From: Calvatia gigantea
Lineage: Eukaryota > Basidiomycota > Agaricomycetes > Agaricales > Lycoperdaceae
Direction of reading: 5' to 3'
NCBI GenBank assembly: GCA_025093985.1
Contig: JACAAK010000008.1
Coordinates: 744,001 to 808,000, forward strand
DNA length: 64,000 nucleotides
Below, one piece after another: positions 22,208 to 35,549 of this stretch; position 1 is the first letter of the stretch; each line of letters opens with the position of its first letter. The notes below the pieces were generated by a model. It was not told where the DNA came from and searched no databases. It was given only the letters and a program-made list of their open reading frames with translations. The translations under genes and the position numbers were made by a program.

Positions 22208-23323
22208 CTACTCAGAGTCTTCAGAAAAATCCTTCCCTTCTTCATTTGTGGCTTCTTCTACTCCTCGGACTTGGATTTTCTTTGGTGCAGTGCAGGCTTT
22301 GGCTATGTGTCCCCTTTTTCCACAGTTGTAGCATATTAATCCCTTGGGCTTTTTGCAGTCCTTGGCAATGTGGCCAAAAATGCCACAGTTGTAGCACTTT
22401 GGTTCTCCTTTGTCATTAAAGATGTAATGCCTGCTTCCTATCTCCATGGGCTCACCCATTCCTCTGTAGGTGGTGCCAGTATTCATTTTCCTGTCTCCTC
22501 GGTATTCGGATGCCTTGTATCCTTGTCTGATGGACAATATGGCTTCTTTCCATTCTGCATATGTGTCCAGCCTAGCTGAAGGTGGGTAGCCTGTGATCGT
22601 ATGTATGATATCTTGTTGGGCATTCTTTCTGAGTAGGAATATAGTGTGCTTGCTGTCGGTCTTGGCCTTGCTTTTTAGCACCTCAAATTCGATTAAGTAG
22701 TCGGCAGTGTTTCGGTTTCCTTGTTTGAATTTTCCAATCTGCCATTCAGCTTTGCTGTTTGAGGCATCGTCTGAGAAGGTCCTCCTAAATTCCTCGGAGA
22801 AGACCTTCCAGTCTACTAAATCCTCGGATTCTAGGATGGCTGGTGCTCTCATGGCTGCGTATGCTCCTGCAGTTCCTCCTCATAGTCTGGCTAGGACTGC
22901 TATGGCTTTATCGTCTGCTGAGGCTATTTTGTTGAATTTCATGAAGAGTGTCATTGCTCTCCACCAGTCATCGAACTTGGTGCGGGTGCTGTCGAAAAAT
23001 CCCAGGTCTGGCACTAGGCCTTTCCCACTGGGTGTTGTTGCGGGTACTACTGTATTGTCGGTCATGTCAGAGTCGGTTTCTGATTCTGTTTCGTCTGAGC
23101 TTGATTCATCTGATTTCTCCTAGTGGACTATCTCCTCTTCTGCTAGGTTGAGTTCGTTTAGAAGTTCTAATAATACTTCTTCTTCTGCTGGGTTTGCTCC
23201 AGGTTCGTCATGTGTTTCTTCAGGTACTTTGGGGTTCCCTGTTTCTTCTTCGTCTGAGGTTTTGGATTCATCATCAGTGACTTCGAGATTTGGTTCTCTG
23301 TATTCATCCAGGTTTGAGCTCAT
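22208..23323 (-). pseudogene. Ty3-2 gag with two CCHC zinc knuckles
   Basis: Starts MSSNLDEYREP at 23,323. A TAG near 23,121 and a TGA near 22,881 break it; the TGA sits at the same codon as in Ty3-1. The capsid part and both knuckles (CYNCGIFGHIAKDC, CYNCGKRGHIAKAC) are open in 22,208-22,852. The gag stop is TAG at the start of the protease region, with pol in another frame. Confidence 0.88.
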
Positions 23324-23390
23324 ATACTAGCTCCTGGGTTGCTCCTGTTCAGGCCTGTTTTCAGCCTACTCCTTGCAAGGTGAGGTGGGG

Positions 23391-23400
23391 ACGCTTAACC
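23391..23400 (-). promoter_or_regulatory. Ty3-2 primer-binding site, candidate self-priming type
   Basis: The minus strand reads GGTTAAGCGT three bases inside the LTR. The complement ACGCTTAACC lies in the LTR at 23,486-23,495. Relative to Ty3-1 both partners changed at the same base pair (A:U to G:C), a compensatory pair. Confidence 0.5.
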
Positions 23401-23403
23401 AAA

Positions 23404-23709
23404 TGTTATGACCTTAGTCTGATAAGACCTCAGGTTGCAGCTTAGGCTAAGTCTTGAGGGTGAGTAAGGGGAGAAGAACTAGAATGGTTAAGCGTACCGA
23501 ATACATGAGTATGTATGTATGCTTAAATACTACGAGAGCATCCAGTTGAATGGATGGGGAACTACATGAAATGTCTGATAGGAATGGCACTGTAGTTAGT
23601 CAGAGTCATACTCAGAGATCGCTCAATAGGAAATAGCTGAAACAGGTACACAGGAGATAGGAATGTAGACAAATAAAGAACACGATATGATCGGTGAAAG
23701 TTCACAACA
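23404..23709 (-). repeat. Ty3-2 5' LTR
   Basis: 306 bp with TG...CA ends, related to the Ty3-1 LTR. Flanked on the right by ATTTA, which cannot be matched because the other element end is truncated. Confidence 0.9.
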
Positions 23710-23839
23710 ATTTATAACTGAAATGGGGTTCGAGTATTTCACCTTCAGAGGGTCGATAATAATGGACCATCATGAACTACGTACGCAGTAGTTGTACCGC
23801 CCTTCTGGTAGTCAGTTATACCCTCCACATGGAACCTTC

Positions 23840-24381
23840 TAGTACATGCATTGTACACAGTATGCTCCAATTATGCTACTGGTAGTTAGACCTCACCCAT
23901 ATAAGGGTTTAGAGTGCACAGACCAGGGATATTAGTATATATACCCTTATGTAACATTGTAGTATGTATGCCTTTTGGTTACACCTTTTGGCATAAGACT
24001 ATATGTCTTCTCTCCTCTACACTAGCTTCTTTAAGCATCGCTTCTCTTCTCCTCAAGACTCTCTGAGTACACTGGCATAAGCAGGACTATGTCTGCTACC
24101 ATGCATCTCTCCTACTGGACTGTCTCCCGGATGAATATGACTACCCTCCACTGCTGACGCCTACATGCTTAGGTAGTGTGAACTTACATTGGGATGTCTA
24201 CTTGTTCTCTCAACAAGATCTATATAGTATGTGTATATTCCTTAGACAATTAAGTCTTTCTTTCACACTGCCTCTCAGATATCCACTAGCAACTGTCTAT
24301 AATGCACATCTCAAGAATCCCAGTGAGTATGACTACCCTCCACTGCTAGTTCATTGCTACTGTAGTGTACTCGTCTCAACA
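23840..24381 (+). repeat. Diverged copia LTR (solo or remnant)
   Basis: Plus-strand sequence resembles the copia LTR read on the minus strand: a CAGACCAGGGA segment, a CCCTCCACTGCTAG segment and the terminal CTCGTCTCAACA at 24,381. No PBS follows, so it is probably a solo or broken LTR. The left end is uncertain. Confidence 0.6.
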
Positions 24382-25715
24382 CTGGAGAATGAGATGAGGC
24401 CATTCATACTCATCAATTTGCCTGTGAGTTACAGCTTCCTGAACATGAGTAACACAGTAGATCTGACACTGCACCCTCCATGAACAATTAAACTTTTCTC
24501 GGTTACCATTTATTACTTGTAACTTACTGCAATTGCATATGAGAAGATCAACTAAAGATTTGCCATACTCATATTCAAGCAGCAATGTCAGCAGGTGGGA
24601 AACTGTGAGTTCTTCATGTAGAGTAATTAAAGATGGTGTTAAGGAAAGGAGCATACAGCACAATATATCAGAAGACATGTCACACAGACCAGCTACTCTG
24701 CAATGCATATGTTCAACAACAAAAGAAATAAGTTTCGACAATGACCTAGCCCTGGAAGGAACTCACCTCCAAGATGGAATTTTTTGGATGAGTTCCATAA
24801 AGGCCAGTTTACCAAGGTCTCGCAAATAATGAATTATCTCATCAATTGGATGTGACAGCCACAGAACATGCTCAAAAATACCACCAAAATTTGGACAGGG
24901 TGAAAGTTTGAATGGTAGAGATCATAAGCATTCAGCGATGTGTGCACCGAAAATTTTTTCAAAATGAGTGGAGACGGATAATGTGCGAGACATGGTCAGG
25001 AAACGATTATAGCAATGAGGATTGTTGATGCAAAAATCAATCCAATCGTAATCTGACTGAAGCTGAGTGATGCAGCTGTGCTCAGTATAAAACTGTTCGA
25101 TAATGATAGGGATTGCAGCTTTTTTCGATCTTGGCAGGCTTGCTGCGGTTGTTGCAGTTATAAGTCGATTCGCGCACCTGAGAATTTCGTCTCGAGGAAG
25201 CGATTCAAGTAGCAGTTGCAATTCAGATTCGGAAGCTGATATCCAAAGAGGTAACATTTGCAAAAGAGCAGGAATGCGGGAATGACAGACTGGCAATCAT
25301 TTCTCAACAGTTGGTGTATTATTATCAACAACAGCAAGTAGTACATTGCAATACCTGAACGACGACATGGACAATTCGACCGGTGAAAGGTCAATGGCGT
25401 ATTTGCTCCCTTGTTTCACCCAAATCGTGACTCGAAAACCGATGTCTGGAAAATACACGACAGAGGTTTTAACAAGTGTTCCTGCGGGCAAATTTTCACA
25501 ACGAGGGCAATATTGAAGATGTTTAAACAAGGCAACCTCCAACTAGGAGGCGACAGAAGCAGGGCTCATGAAAATAGAGCAATTCATTTCCATGTCAGGA
25601 TAATATATGGGATCATAATAATTGGGATACTGCAGTGGATCATGAATTTCATCGAATTCAGGACAGTTAGAAATGTCGAGAACACGACAGGAACGACAAG
25701 GAGTCTTGCGAATAA
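24376..25715 (-). pseudogene. Broken gene of unknown function
   Basis: A minus-strand frame can be followed from about 25,715 (TPCRSCRVLDISNCPEF) through CPRCENLPAGTLV, LPRDEILRCANRLI and DYDWIDFCINNPHCYNRFL to about 24,780. An intron (GTGAGT...TTGCAG) then joins it in frame to the 24,376-24,690 part. In-frame stops occur after VAS (TAG), EK (TGA) and ECL (TGA). The two Cys pairs near the N-terminus could bind a metal. I do not recognise the family. The position at the edge of transposon debris suggests a transposon-linked or inactivated gene. Confidence 0.45.
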
Positions 25716-25869
25716 ATAACTAATACTAATCAGTTTTGCGCCAGCGCAACAGCCACTAACGACCCACCGGGCCAAAGGAACAAGTAGACGAGGTCATTCC
25801 AAGTGTTGAGAAATGTCAAGAAGGAAGTAGTTGAAATTTCCCGAGAAATGGCTCTGACGACGGAAACGC

Positions 25870-25991
25870 AGGGATAAAACACAAAAATGGATCTCTCACG
25901 CCCGCGCTTTCGGCGCAATCGATCAGCACGGGGATAAGACACCAAAATGGAGAGAGATCACACCCGCGCGTGTTCGGCACGATCGATTAAA
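25870..25991. repeat. Two diverged direct repeats of about 60 bp
   Basis: Both units read GGGATAARACAC, then AAAATGGA, a CACRCCCGCGC stretch and a CGATCGATnA end, with small insertions. They lie between the broken unknown gene and the LTR-like region and are not in any ORF I can support. Confidence 0.55.
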
Positions 25992-26084
25992 CGGAATTGT
26001 GAAGACCAAATTAGAAGAAGATCACAGCCGCATTTGTTATCCCACGAAAATGATGCACATCGTTTGACAGAAAACATATCCGTT

Positions 26085-26658
26085 TGTTGCCGACACAACC
26101 CTCCTCTTGCTTCGCAGAGTCGGGGATTTCACCACACACCTCTCTTGTTACTAACATTTTTTTTCAATCCAATTTCTTCGCCTCCGTTGTTGTACATTCA
26201 TTCACTGTGTTTCAGAAATTTCAATATCTTACCACAAGCTAGTCTAGCCTCCATTTTTCCAACTTAGTACCCTTGCCATACAGATTCAGTATTTGTAGAT
26301 AACCGTAGAAATTGAACACCGGACAAGTTGTCTACAGTATAAATACAGTTGAGCCAGTAGAGGCACGACACCTAATAATTGATACCCACTCTCCCTCTCT
26401 CTCGAAGTTTCTGAAATTGAGTGTCTCGTCCCTCGTTCTCGCGTTGTCTCGCAGTCTCTCGTCCCTCCTTTCCGGACTCTTTCTCAACGACGTATTCGAC
26501 GTCGTCACTCTCGACCCTCGTTCTCTTGTGTCCTCAGCCTCTGTCTCTCTTTTCCTGGACCCGGTTTCGAAGCCTCGTGACTGACGGACGCAGTCACATC
26601 TAATTTTCGTTGGACCGCCGCCTTATCTCTTCACTGGAACAAGGGTTCTGTCACAACA
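26085..26658 (+). repeat. LTR-like promoter region, tentative
   Basis: Begins TGTTGCCGAC and ends TCACAACA. Holds a TATAAATA box at about 26,339 followed by 250 bp of CT-rich sequence, as in many fungal LTR leaders. No target duplication and no partner LTR was found. A plain host promoter with a CT-rich leader is an alternative. Confidence 0.25.
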
Positions 26659-26922
26659 AGAGGTTTGACAAAGGGAAGGCAGAGAAAGAGCCGAAGAAAT
26701 ACACCAATCAGTAAATGAACGAGAGAGAGATGGGATATCCAAAATCGAAGTCTGTAAGAGAGTGGCAAGCGTCGTTTATCCAATGTGAGAGCAAGTCCCT
26801 GATGGGAGAGTCGAAGGACGACTGGTTGTCGCTAAAAGCACCGAAGACTCCACGCAACGTCTGGGCCACACCAGGGAGCTTTGGAAGGACGCAAAGCGTC
26901 AGCAACAACACTCCCTGCAGAT

Positions 26923-27866
26923 CTAAGACATAATCACCTGCACAGCTTTAGGTTGTTGAGCCTCGATGAACGTAGCGTCGTGGTCAAATTTTGTCGCGGC
27001 TGTCTCAATAATTCTCAGGAGTCCATTCAGTTCTGCATACTTGAGCTGATAAGTCCAAAGTATCAGTTGCAGCGCTCTCTGATGTGTATCAGATATACAT
27101 TACCTCTTCTTCTTTCGGGGACAAAGGTGAAGTTGGCGGTGATTTGTGGTTCCGGGTTAATATTTGATCCAGAAGTTCTTCAACTCTGACACAGGAACGG
27201 ACGAGTGTGGTCCCTAGATAGCAGTGAAACACCTCGCAACGAACAATAAGATTTGCAGCACTTACCTCCAACCGCCAGATCCTGTTCTCGGCCGGTACGC
27301 GAATACAACAAAACTGCGATTTCGGGAGTTGCAATCGGCCAAAGCTTAACTTGCCTCAGCGCCGTCTTGGCAGCAGCTTGGGTGGCCAAGAATGTCGGAA
27401 CGGACGAGTCGGTGGCACTCCCTCGCAGACATATCACGCAAGTCAACAAAGCATAAGCATTGAAAATGTGCGAGGGATACTGTTCTGGGTAGTTACGGGC
27501 AATTTCGGGCCATTCTTCGGGTTCGCCAAGTTGATAGAACTCGTGCATCAACTTCTCTCCATCAATTATAATACTGCAAGGATATTAATACATCAGCTAC
27601 AGCCATGAAGGGTTGGTTCCCACAGGAAATGCCAAGGGGCCAACTTACTCCCGCATACCATCGCCATCATCAAGTCCGAACACGTTTCCAACCACATCAT
27701 GTACGATCGCGCCGAACAACGGAGAAGTGCTTGAGAGAATCGTAAAGATTCGAATATCCCACTGTGTCCCACGCGAAGTACCTATTGAGTGAATACTGTT
27801 CACAACAGCAGCCAGGATAATTTGGTGCAGGAGTTCGGTGGGTAACTTGTGTGAGTCGGGGTACAT
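26923..27866 (-). CDS. F-box-like protein, four exons
   Basis: Exons 27,649-27,866, 27,266-27,573, 27,104-27,213 and 26,923-27,045; introns of 75, 52 and 58 bp all have GT-AG ends and keep the frame, giving 252 residues. The start is the first ATG after an in-frame TAA. The N-terminus (LPTELLHQIIL) resembles an F-box, the Skp1-binding motif of SCF ubiquitin ligases; the rest is not recognised. Residues 180-250 look helical, with RVEELLDQIL. The first two exons are present again, nearly identical, at 30,284-30,884. The F-box call rests on one short motif; gene structure is more certain than function. Confidence 0.6.
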
Positions 27867-28284
27867 AAGGAAGGGGTATAAGTCCGGACGGGTAGTGAGT
27901 TACACTACAGGCTATTATACTGCCCAGTTGCTGTAAAACGCTGTGAGCTTTTTGAGATGGCAATGTTCGCTTGCATTCCAGCTCTTGGACACAGTTATTG
28001 GCAGTGTCAAGCCGATGAAATGTAAAATGGCCATTAATTGGCAAATTTCTCTTCTGAGGCGCTTGCCGGGATTAGCCGCCGGAAACTTCTTAAGAGACAA
28101 ACATTACCACATCAAGAAATTATGTTCACATCGGGCCCATTTTGCGATTCCTCAAAATATCCCTTGCACATTTCCCGTGGCCATCAAGGTGGCGTTCTAT
28201 GAGCGCTGAGCGCAGACATTGCCACCCATCTTCGTATCCCACCAATGATTGATTCTTTCAATTCCGCACAGCCTCCATCGTTGA
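27209..28284. repeat. Segmental duplication A, first copy
   Basis: About 1,075 bp repeated at 30,227-31,300 in the same orientation with about three substitutions and a 2-bp difference at the right end. It contains exons 1-2 of the F-box-like gene and the sequence up to the peroxidase promoter. The second copy lies inside another gene and ends in a homopolymer block. Confidence 0.9.
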
Positions 28285-28431
28285 CTGTTTCAGGACAGGT
28301 AATCTGGGAACCGCGATTCATCAATTCACCCCTCGCAATAATGTTACTGATCCTCTAAATATCAATTTACTTCGTATAAATATACCTCTCTGGGCCTCCA
28401 CAATTGCATAACACCCCACTCACTTACATTC

Positions 28432-29325
28432 ATGGCTTGCACACAAAATACCATCTCCTCTGTATCGTCAATGAACGAAACGCAGGAAACTCATGGTTAT
28501 GTGCAATCGAAGCCATCGGATAGTCGCTCCCCTTGCCCGGCTTTGAATACCCTCGCGAATCATGGTTACCTGTGAGTCTACCTTGTCTCTCTGTGCTTTG
28601 TAGACGCTGACCTTCTATTTTACAGCCCGCGGAACGGGATGGATATTGGATTCCTTGAGCTTGTGCATGCTCTGACATTCGTCTACAACATCTCCTGGTT
28701 CCTCGCATCTTCTTTGGCCGTCGTTGCGTTCTTGGTCTCGGGCAAGATCACGTATCGAACTCGTTCACAAAAGACATCCTCCAAATCACGGTCCACCTTG
28801 GTCCAGAAAATTCCGTTCCCACAATGGAGGCTAGACCTCGCATCTCTCTCTGTTCGGGGCTCAACACACATCGCGCACGACGCATCCTTAGTACACCGCA
28901 ACTCCGTTGAATCCCACTCTCCAGACAACAACCTCGTCCAAAAACTCCTCGCATTCGCTGCAAGCCGCCGCCACTCCCAGGGTGGCCTTCGCGGCCTCTC
29001 CCTCGCCGACATTGCCTTTTATCACGGTAAAAGGGTAAAAGAGCTCCGCCGCCCACTCGACCGTTTCCATGAGCAAATCGCTCTTGGAGAATGCGGTCTT
29101 GCCTGGGCTGTTATGCGAACAAGATTGCCTGTCGCTCAACTTGCGGGTGTGGATGCTGAACATGAAGAAGTTATTTCCGAGGACGTTTTGAAGAAATGGT
29201 TCGGATTCGAACGCCTGCCTGAGGATTGGTGGGTCGAGGGTGGGTCGAGGCCCGTTCAGCCTATTGGGTTGCTTGAGGCACGACACAGAGCTCGCGATGT
29301 CGCCAAATTCATTGCAAAACAGTAA
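28432..29325 (+). CDS. Heme-thiolate peroxidase (peroxidase family 2) homologue
   Basis: Exon 1 is 28,432-28,571 and exon 2 is 28,626-29,325, with a 54-bp GTGAGT...TTACAG intron, giving 279 residues. SPCPALNTLANHGYLPRNG (residues 33-51) is the signature of chloroperoxidase/peroxygenase-type enzymes; Cys35 would be the heme ligand. These enzymes use hydrogen peroxide to oxidise or halogenate substrates. The usual Glu-His-Asp reads Ala-His-Asp (130-132), so the distal Glu is missing. A hydrophobic stretch at about 65-86 and no signal peptide suggest a membrane-linked intracellular protein. The C-terminal WFGFERLPEDWW also fits the family. Catalysis may be altered or lost. Confidence 0.8.
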
Positions 29326-29914
29326 TTGACTCTCTTTTTTTTATTTAAAATTTTATTCCCGATGCGCAATCACAATCCCCGTCGTAAACATCCATATTTT
29401 TTATTTTATTTATAGTCTTTTCCATATAGGAGACGCAACCCAACACATTGTAAAGTAAAGTAGTACATCCAGCGAAGTATCACAAAAGTAGCCCAAGGTA
29501 GATAGAACGATCCATCCACCAGCTGCATTCAGTTCCTTACCTATCCCGATATCGCAAACACCCTAAGGTAGTTACAATCGCCAAGTCCACAGCGGTATTG
29601 TGTACCTCTGTATACCTACACAAGCCTCATGCCACAACGGTGACGTCCTGTACCTTTTAGTTTTAAAATACACTTTAGATCCACCTGTCAACCTGTAGTG
29701 ATGGTCTCCACCGATAATCGAACAGGTTTCATCAACGCCCTGGGTCACATCATCGTTTCAAATAACGTGAGATTCACTCGGACCTCGTCCGGCCGCATTG
29801 GATTTTCTCTTCCGTTCCCCTCAAGATGCTCCACGTGGGTTCAAAGAGATATAATTAAAGAAGGGATGAGGTGAATAGTACTAGAGTTCTCCAAATGCTA
29901 CAATATTAAAAACG
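29326..29914. other. Intergenic sequence after the peroxidase gene
   Basis: AT-rich start (T-runs at 29,335-29,350 and 29,397-29,410), likely the peroxidase 3' end. Nothing else recognised. Confidence 0.5.
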
Positions 29915-30226
29915 TCAAGTCCTGCTTCCTGCCCTATTTGGGTCCACTACGTGATCAGGATGCTCATCATATGCTGGAGGAGGCAAGTCCGGATTATCGT
30001 CATGCGCTGCCGGTTGGACAACCAACGCCGCTTCAAGCAGTTCCACTCTTTCCCTCAACATGTGGAGGTCGGGATTTCCTGATGATTGCGCCGCTATTCC
30101 CGCATTTGAGGGTCCAGCTTGTTGTTCCGAAGGAGGGGAGACAGCAGTAGTGGCATGAGGTGAGCCAGCGGCTGGAGTCCACGTCATGGCAATTTCGCCC
30201 TTCGAAGGAGTCTCGGCTTGTGACTT
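29915..30226 (-). CDS. Cytoplasmic tail of a PPxY membrane protein (genuine 3' end)
   Basis: Encodes the tail with MLRERVELLEAALVVQ (coiled coil) and LPPPAYDEHPDHV, ending at a stop at 29,915. The same tail start occurs at 31,728-31,983, where it is cut by a homopolymer block just after PPPAY. The simplest reading is that this is the true last part of the gene at 31,984-32,980, displaced by an assembly error. As assembled, it is instead joined in frame to exon 2 of the duplicated F-box-like gene. Confidence 0.65.
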   Translation of the reverse strand, partial: KSQAETPSKGEIAMTWTPAAGSPHATTAVSPPSEQQAGPSNAGIAAQSSGNPDLHMLRERVELLEAALVVQPAAHDDNPDLPPPAYDEHPDHVVDPNRAGSRT

Positions 30227-32980
<2,754 letters not shown>

Positions 32981-33265
32981 AGATTAGAAAAGGCGGTTGG
33001 GGCACGGTTGGATAGAAAACCGCAATCGGGTGAACAAGGTGAATTACTCACTGATCTGCCTTACCCAGCAAGCTTGGACTCGGTTTCATGTGGTGCGCTC
33101 TAACACCAACCATCTGTTTGGGATCGATGAAGCAGTTTTCCAGGTAAGTCGGTAGTTAAAGGCTGAAGGGTCTGGATGTGCTATGCATTCGCCTAGCTGC
33201 GTTGTTGATGCTGACAAACGTTCGCACAAGGTTCACCAAACGCGTCGTTAGGAGATACAGAGTGA

Positions 33266-33714
33266 ATGATGAACGTTAACAGCCTTACGTCTAATATTCT
33301 ATTCTTGGCTGATTGCTATCATGCTTCTCTTGATTTGTGGGGACTTCTTCGAGGATCCTCTTCTTTGCCTAACCAGAAGATTCGCGGTCTCGGCGTTCAG
33401 GCACATCTTAGCAAGTGTAGGACACCATGCATGATAACGCTGATTACTAGAGAAACACCAAAAAGCAGTACCCACGACACCTCTGATCATGAGCAACACA
33501 GCCCTGAGTCGTTGTTCCCGTGCTGCTGCTGGCCTGTCAGTGGTATTGACATTGACCAAATTTCTGCTTCTTTTAGCCACGTTACTACCACCGTTTCCGA
33601 TGTTGCCATCTTCCAGATTCTGGCAACTTTTTCCATGTGGACAGACCAGTTGAGCTTTCTCCTGCCCTCGTGGTTGCCCATGATTAAGGATTGAAATGAC
33701 TTATCTACCCGCAA
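33266..33714 (-). pseudogene. Diverged remnant repeated at 38,235-38,500
   Basis: The interval matches the region around 38,240-38,470 (shared segments such as CGGTCTCGGCGTTCAG and GCTGGCCTGTCA), about 4.86 kb away. Short minus-strand ORFs are present (one includes SETVVVTWLKEAEIWSM) but no complete gene. It marks the start of the first of two large diverged tandem units. Confidence 0.4.
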
Positions 33715-33719
33715 ATTAA

Positions 33720-34190
33720 TACTAATATACTTACCTGTTTGTTTCGGGTTGCGTTTAAGTTATAGTTTGAGAGTTATAGGCGCCGTGGTGAGGGCTCGGA
33801 GATGGGCGTAGCCCAAATACAGCCAACCAACGTGATAGAAATAAACCTGAAGTTACATCTTTTTTTCTTTTGGATTGTTGGTAGACGAAAGCCTGGGGAC
33901 AAAATCGTCGGCGGCTAAAGCCTTTCCTGTGCGAGCAAAGGGTCAAGTATTGCAAGGGTCAGAATTGTTATTGTCGATTTAAGTGGTCACTGGGGCTGTT
34001 TCCAAGGACCACTCAGGAGTTAGGGTGGAGTCGCGGACTCACAACAGAACCAACAGACTCCGAGAGTCATGTAAGGGGAGAATTATGTATCATAAGTACT
34101 TCTAGTTTAACGATACGCGTTCTAGATATTCCCAACAGTACCTCCACGTGGTCTCCCAGTCTACCTGGTTGAACGATCCCTTCGCTGGTT
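33720..34190. other. Intergenic, no gene seen
   Basis: No ORF of note. Part of the first tandem unit; the start (near 33,760-33,800) resembles 38,625-38,655. Confidence 0.4.
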
Positions 34191-34192
34191 TC

Positions 34193-35107
34193 TCACAGCA
34201 CTGGGGAGCTCGGATGCGATTCATACGCTGGCGGCGCTTCCACATTATTGCCACCCTGATCTGAGGTTCGATTTTGTTGTGCCAAAACCGCCTCGAGCCT
34301 TCGTACTCGCTCCCTCAGTATCTGGACTTCTGAATGGTTCGGTTGATCCATTTCCGGTTCTCCGTGGTTGTCCGTCTCGTGTTGTGACCCTCGCGATCCG
34401 TTGGCTATAAGGGTGCTGACGGAGTTTCCGGTTGCCTGTTGGACCACTGCTGGCTGAGAATCAAAGGTACTCCCATTTGAGATATCCGAAAAGCCTTGGC
34501 CTGGGAAGTGTGGATGACTGTTCCGGGGGCGAGGGCGGCGGGAATTTGGCTCTCCAATGCCACAGGCGGATTGAATAGGTTGGTCCGAATTTGGTCCTGA
34601 GCCCTGCAAGGTCGTCATTCTCCCACTCCTCAACTCGCTCGGACCAACGCTGCCTGGACGGGGACCAACCGCTATGTTATTGGCTCCAACCGCCCCGGAC
34701 TGTTCCACTCTCCTTGTCTCAGTGTTCCTAGGAGTTCTCGACCCACGACCACCTTGAACAAGCTGGTCCAAGGATAGGGTACCATCTGCCCTCACCTCCA
34801 ACCCAAAAGAATCTCGCCGCCGTCTCGCTTTCGGCACAGAGCGACTCCTTCGCGAGTCGGATTCTCGAGGTCGTGTGTTACTGCTACCACCTGGACTACT
34901 TGCATCCCTTGTCCCAACAATTCTTCCATTCTGGGTGGCGCGAGTTGTCACGGCGCCCGCCCTCTCTGGATTTTCCCACCCAAAATCGAAGGCAAGGGTG
35001 CCGTCCCTTCTGACTTCTAAGCCAAACGAGTCCCGCCGTCGCTTTGTTTTTCCTGGTGGCATCCTGTCACGATGTTTTGTTTTGTGGAAGAGTGTCTTCC
35101 AAAGCAT
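34193..35107 (-). CDS. PPxY-tail protein with two RRRDSFGLEVR repeats
   Basis: 304 residues from the ATG at 35,107 (a later ATG at 35,062 is possible). No membrane helix is encoded here. Two copies of RRRDSFGLEVRnDGTL lie at residues 23-38 and 97-112, each with a basophilic-kinase-type RRDS site. The C-terminus has a heptad-like stretch (LRERVRRLEAVLAQQ) followed by APPAYESHP, the same tail arrangement as the neighbouring membrane proteins. It may be a tail that lost its membrane exon or a soluble relative. The second tandem unit has a different gene in this position. Confidence 0.6.
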   Translation of the reverse strand: MLWKTLFHKTKHRDRMPPGKTKRRRDSFGLEVRRDGTLAFDFGWENPERAGAVTTRATQNGRIVGTRDASSPGGSSNTRPRESDSRRSRSVPKARRRRDSFGLEVRADGTLSLDQLVQGGRGSRTPRNTETRRVEQSGAVGANNIAVGPRPGSVGPSELRSGRMTTLQGSGPNSDQPIQSACGIGEPNSRRPRPRNSHPHFPGQGFSDISNGSTFDSQPAVVQQATGNSVSTLIANGSRGSQHETDNHGEPEMDQPNHSEVQILRERVRRLEAVLAQQNRTSDQGGNNVEAPPAYESHPSSPVL

Positions 35108-35549
35108 TGGAACCAACGAGGGGGTTTTAAGACAAATAGATCGGATAGGGGTTGAGACTCTTTCCGCGAGTAGTACAACTCGGAACAACGTCGATAAACC
35201 ACTTTAGCCGCTCATGCCCGCTTTCGGACGCATAGCTTAGTGCCGACCCGCTTTTGGTCACTGCGCAGAACTTCGGTGAAGCAGGCAAATGATTCTCTGC
35301 TGAATCTAGGATATTTTGGCACCAGTAGGTGTAACTCAAACTGTATTTCTACATATTTCTTCTTTTGCTCCGTTGCTTCTCCTAAAAAAAAATAAACGAT
35401 AAGAATAAAACTGACTGCCTAAATGTCCGAAGGGTCTGTGTAAGGTTTGGAAAGATTCTGTCCAAAATGAATGTTCTGGGTAGTCCGAAAGTCCTGGTAA
35501 ACGATGACAACAAAGGGCCCCATTTACAGATCTTGTTTTATGCTTGCTT

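Larger units (their letters stand above)
17482..23709 (-). mobile_element. Ty3 chromovirus 2, 3' LTR truncated
   Basis: Same family and layout as Ty3-1 but clearly diverged. It has a 5' LTR (23,404-23,709), PBS, gag, pol with chromodomain, the extra ORF and a truncated 3' LTR (17,482-17,673) missing roughly its first 117 bp. The protease keeps its Asp-Ser-Gly and RT has YMDD, but stops occur throughout. With its left end lost, no target duplication can be checked. Confidence 0.93.

Noticed and set aside
28683..29286. Antisense ORFs opposite the peroxidase gene
   Set aside because: The plus strand has the family motif and consistent splicing; the antisense frames have neither.
35127..35339. 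Minus ORF repeated in diverged form at 39,656-39,928, considered as a conserved small gene
   Set aside because: Start codons are not ATG in a shared position and indels between copies shift the frame; better explained as duplicated flanking DNA.
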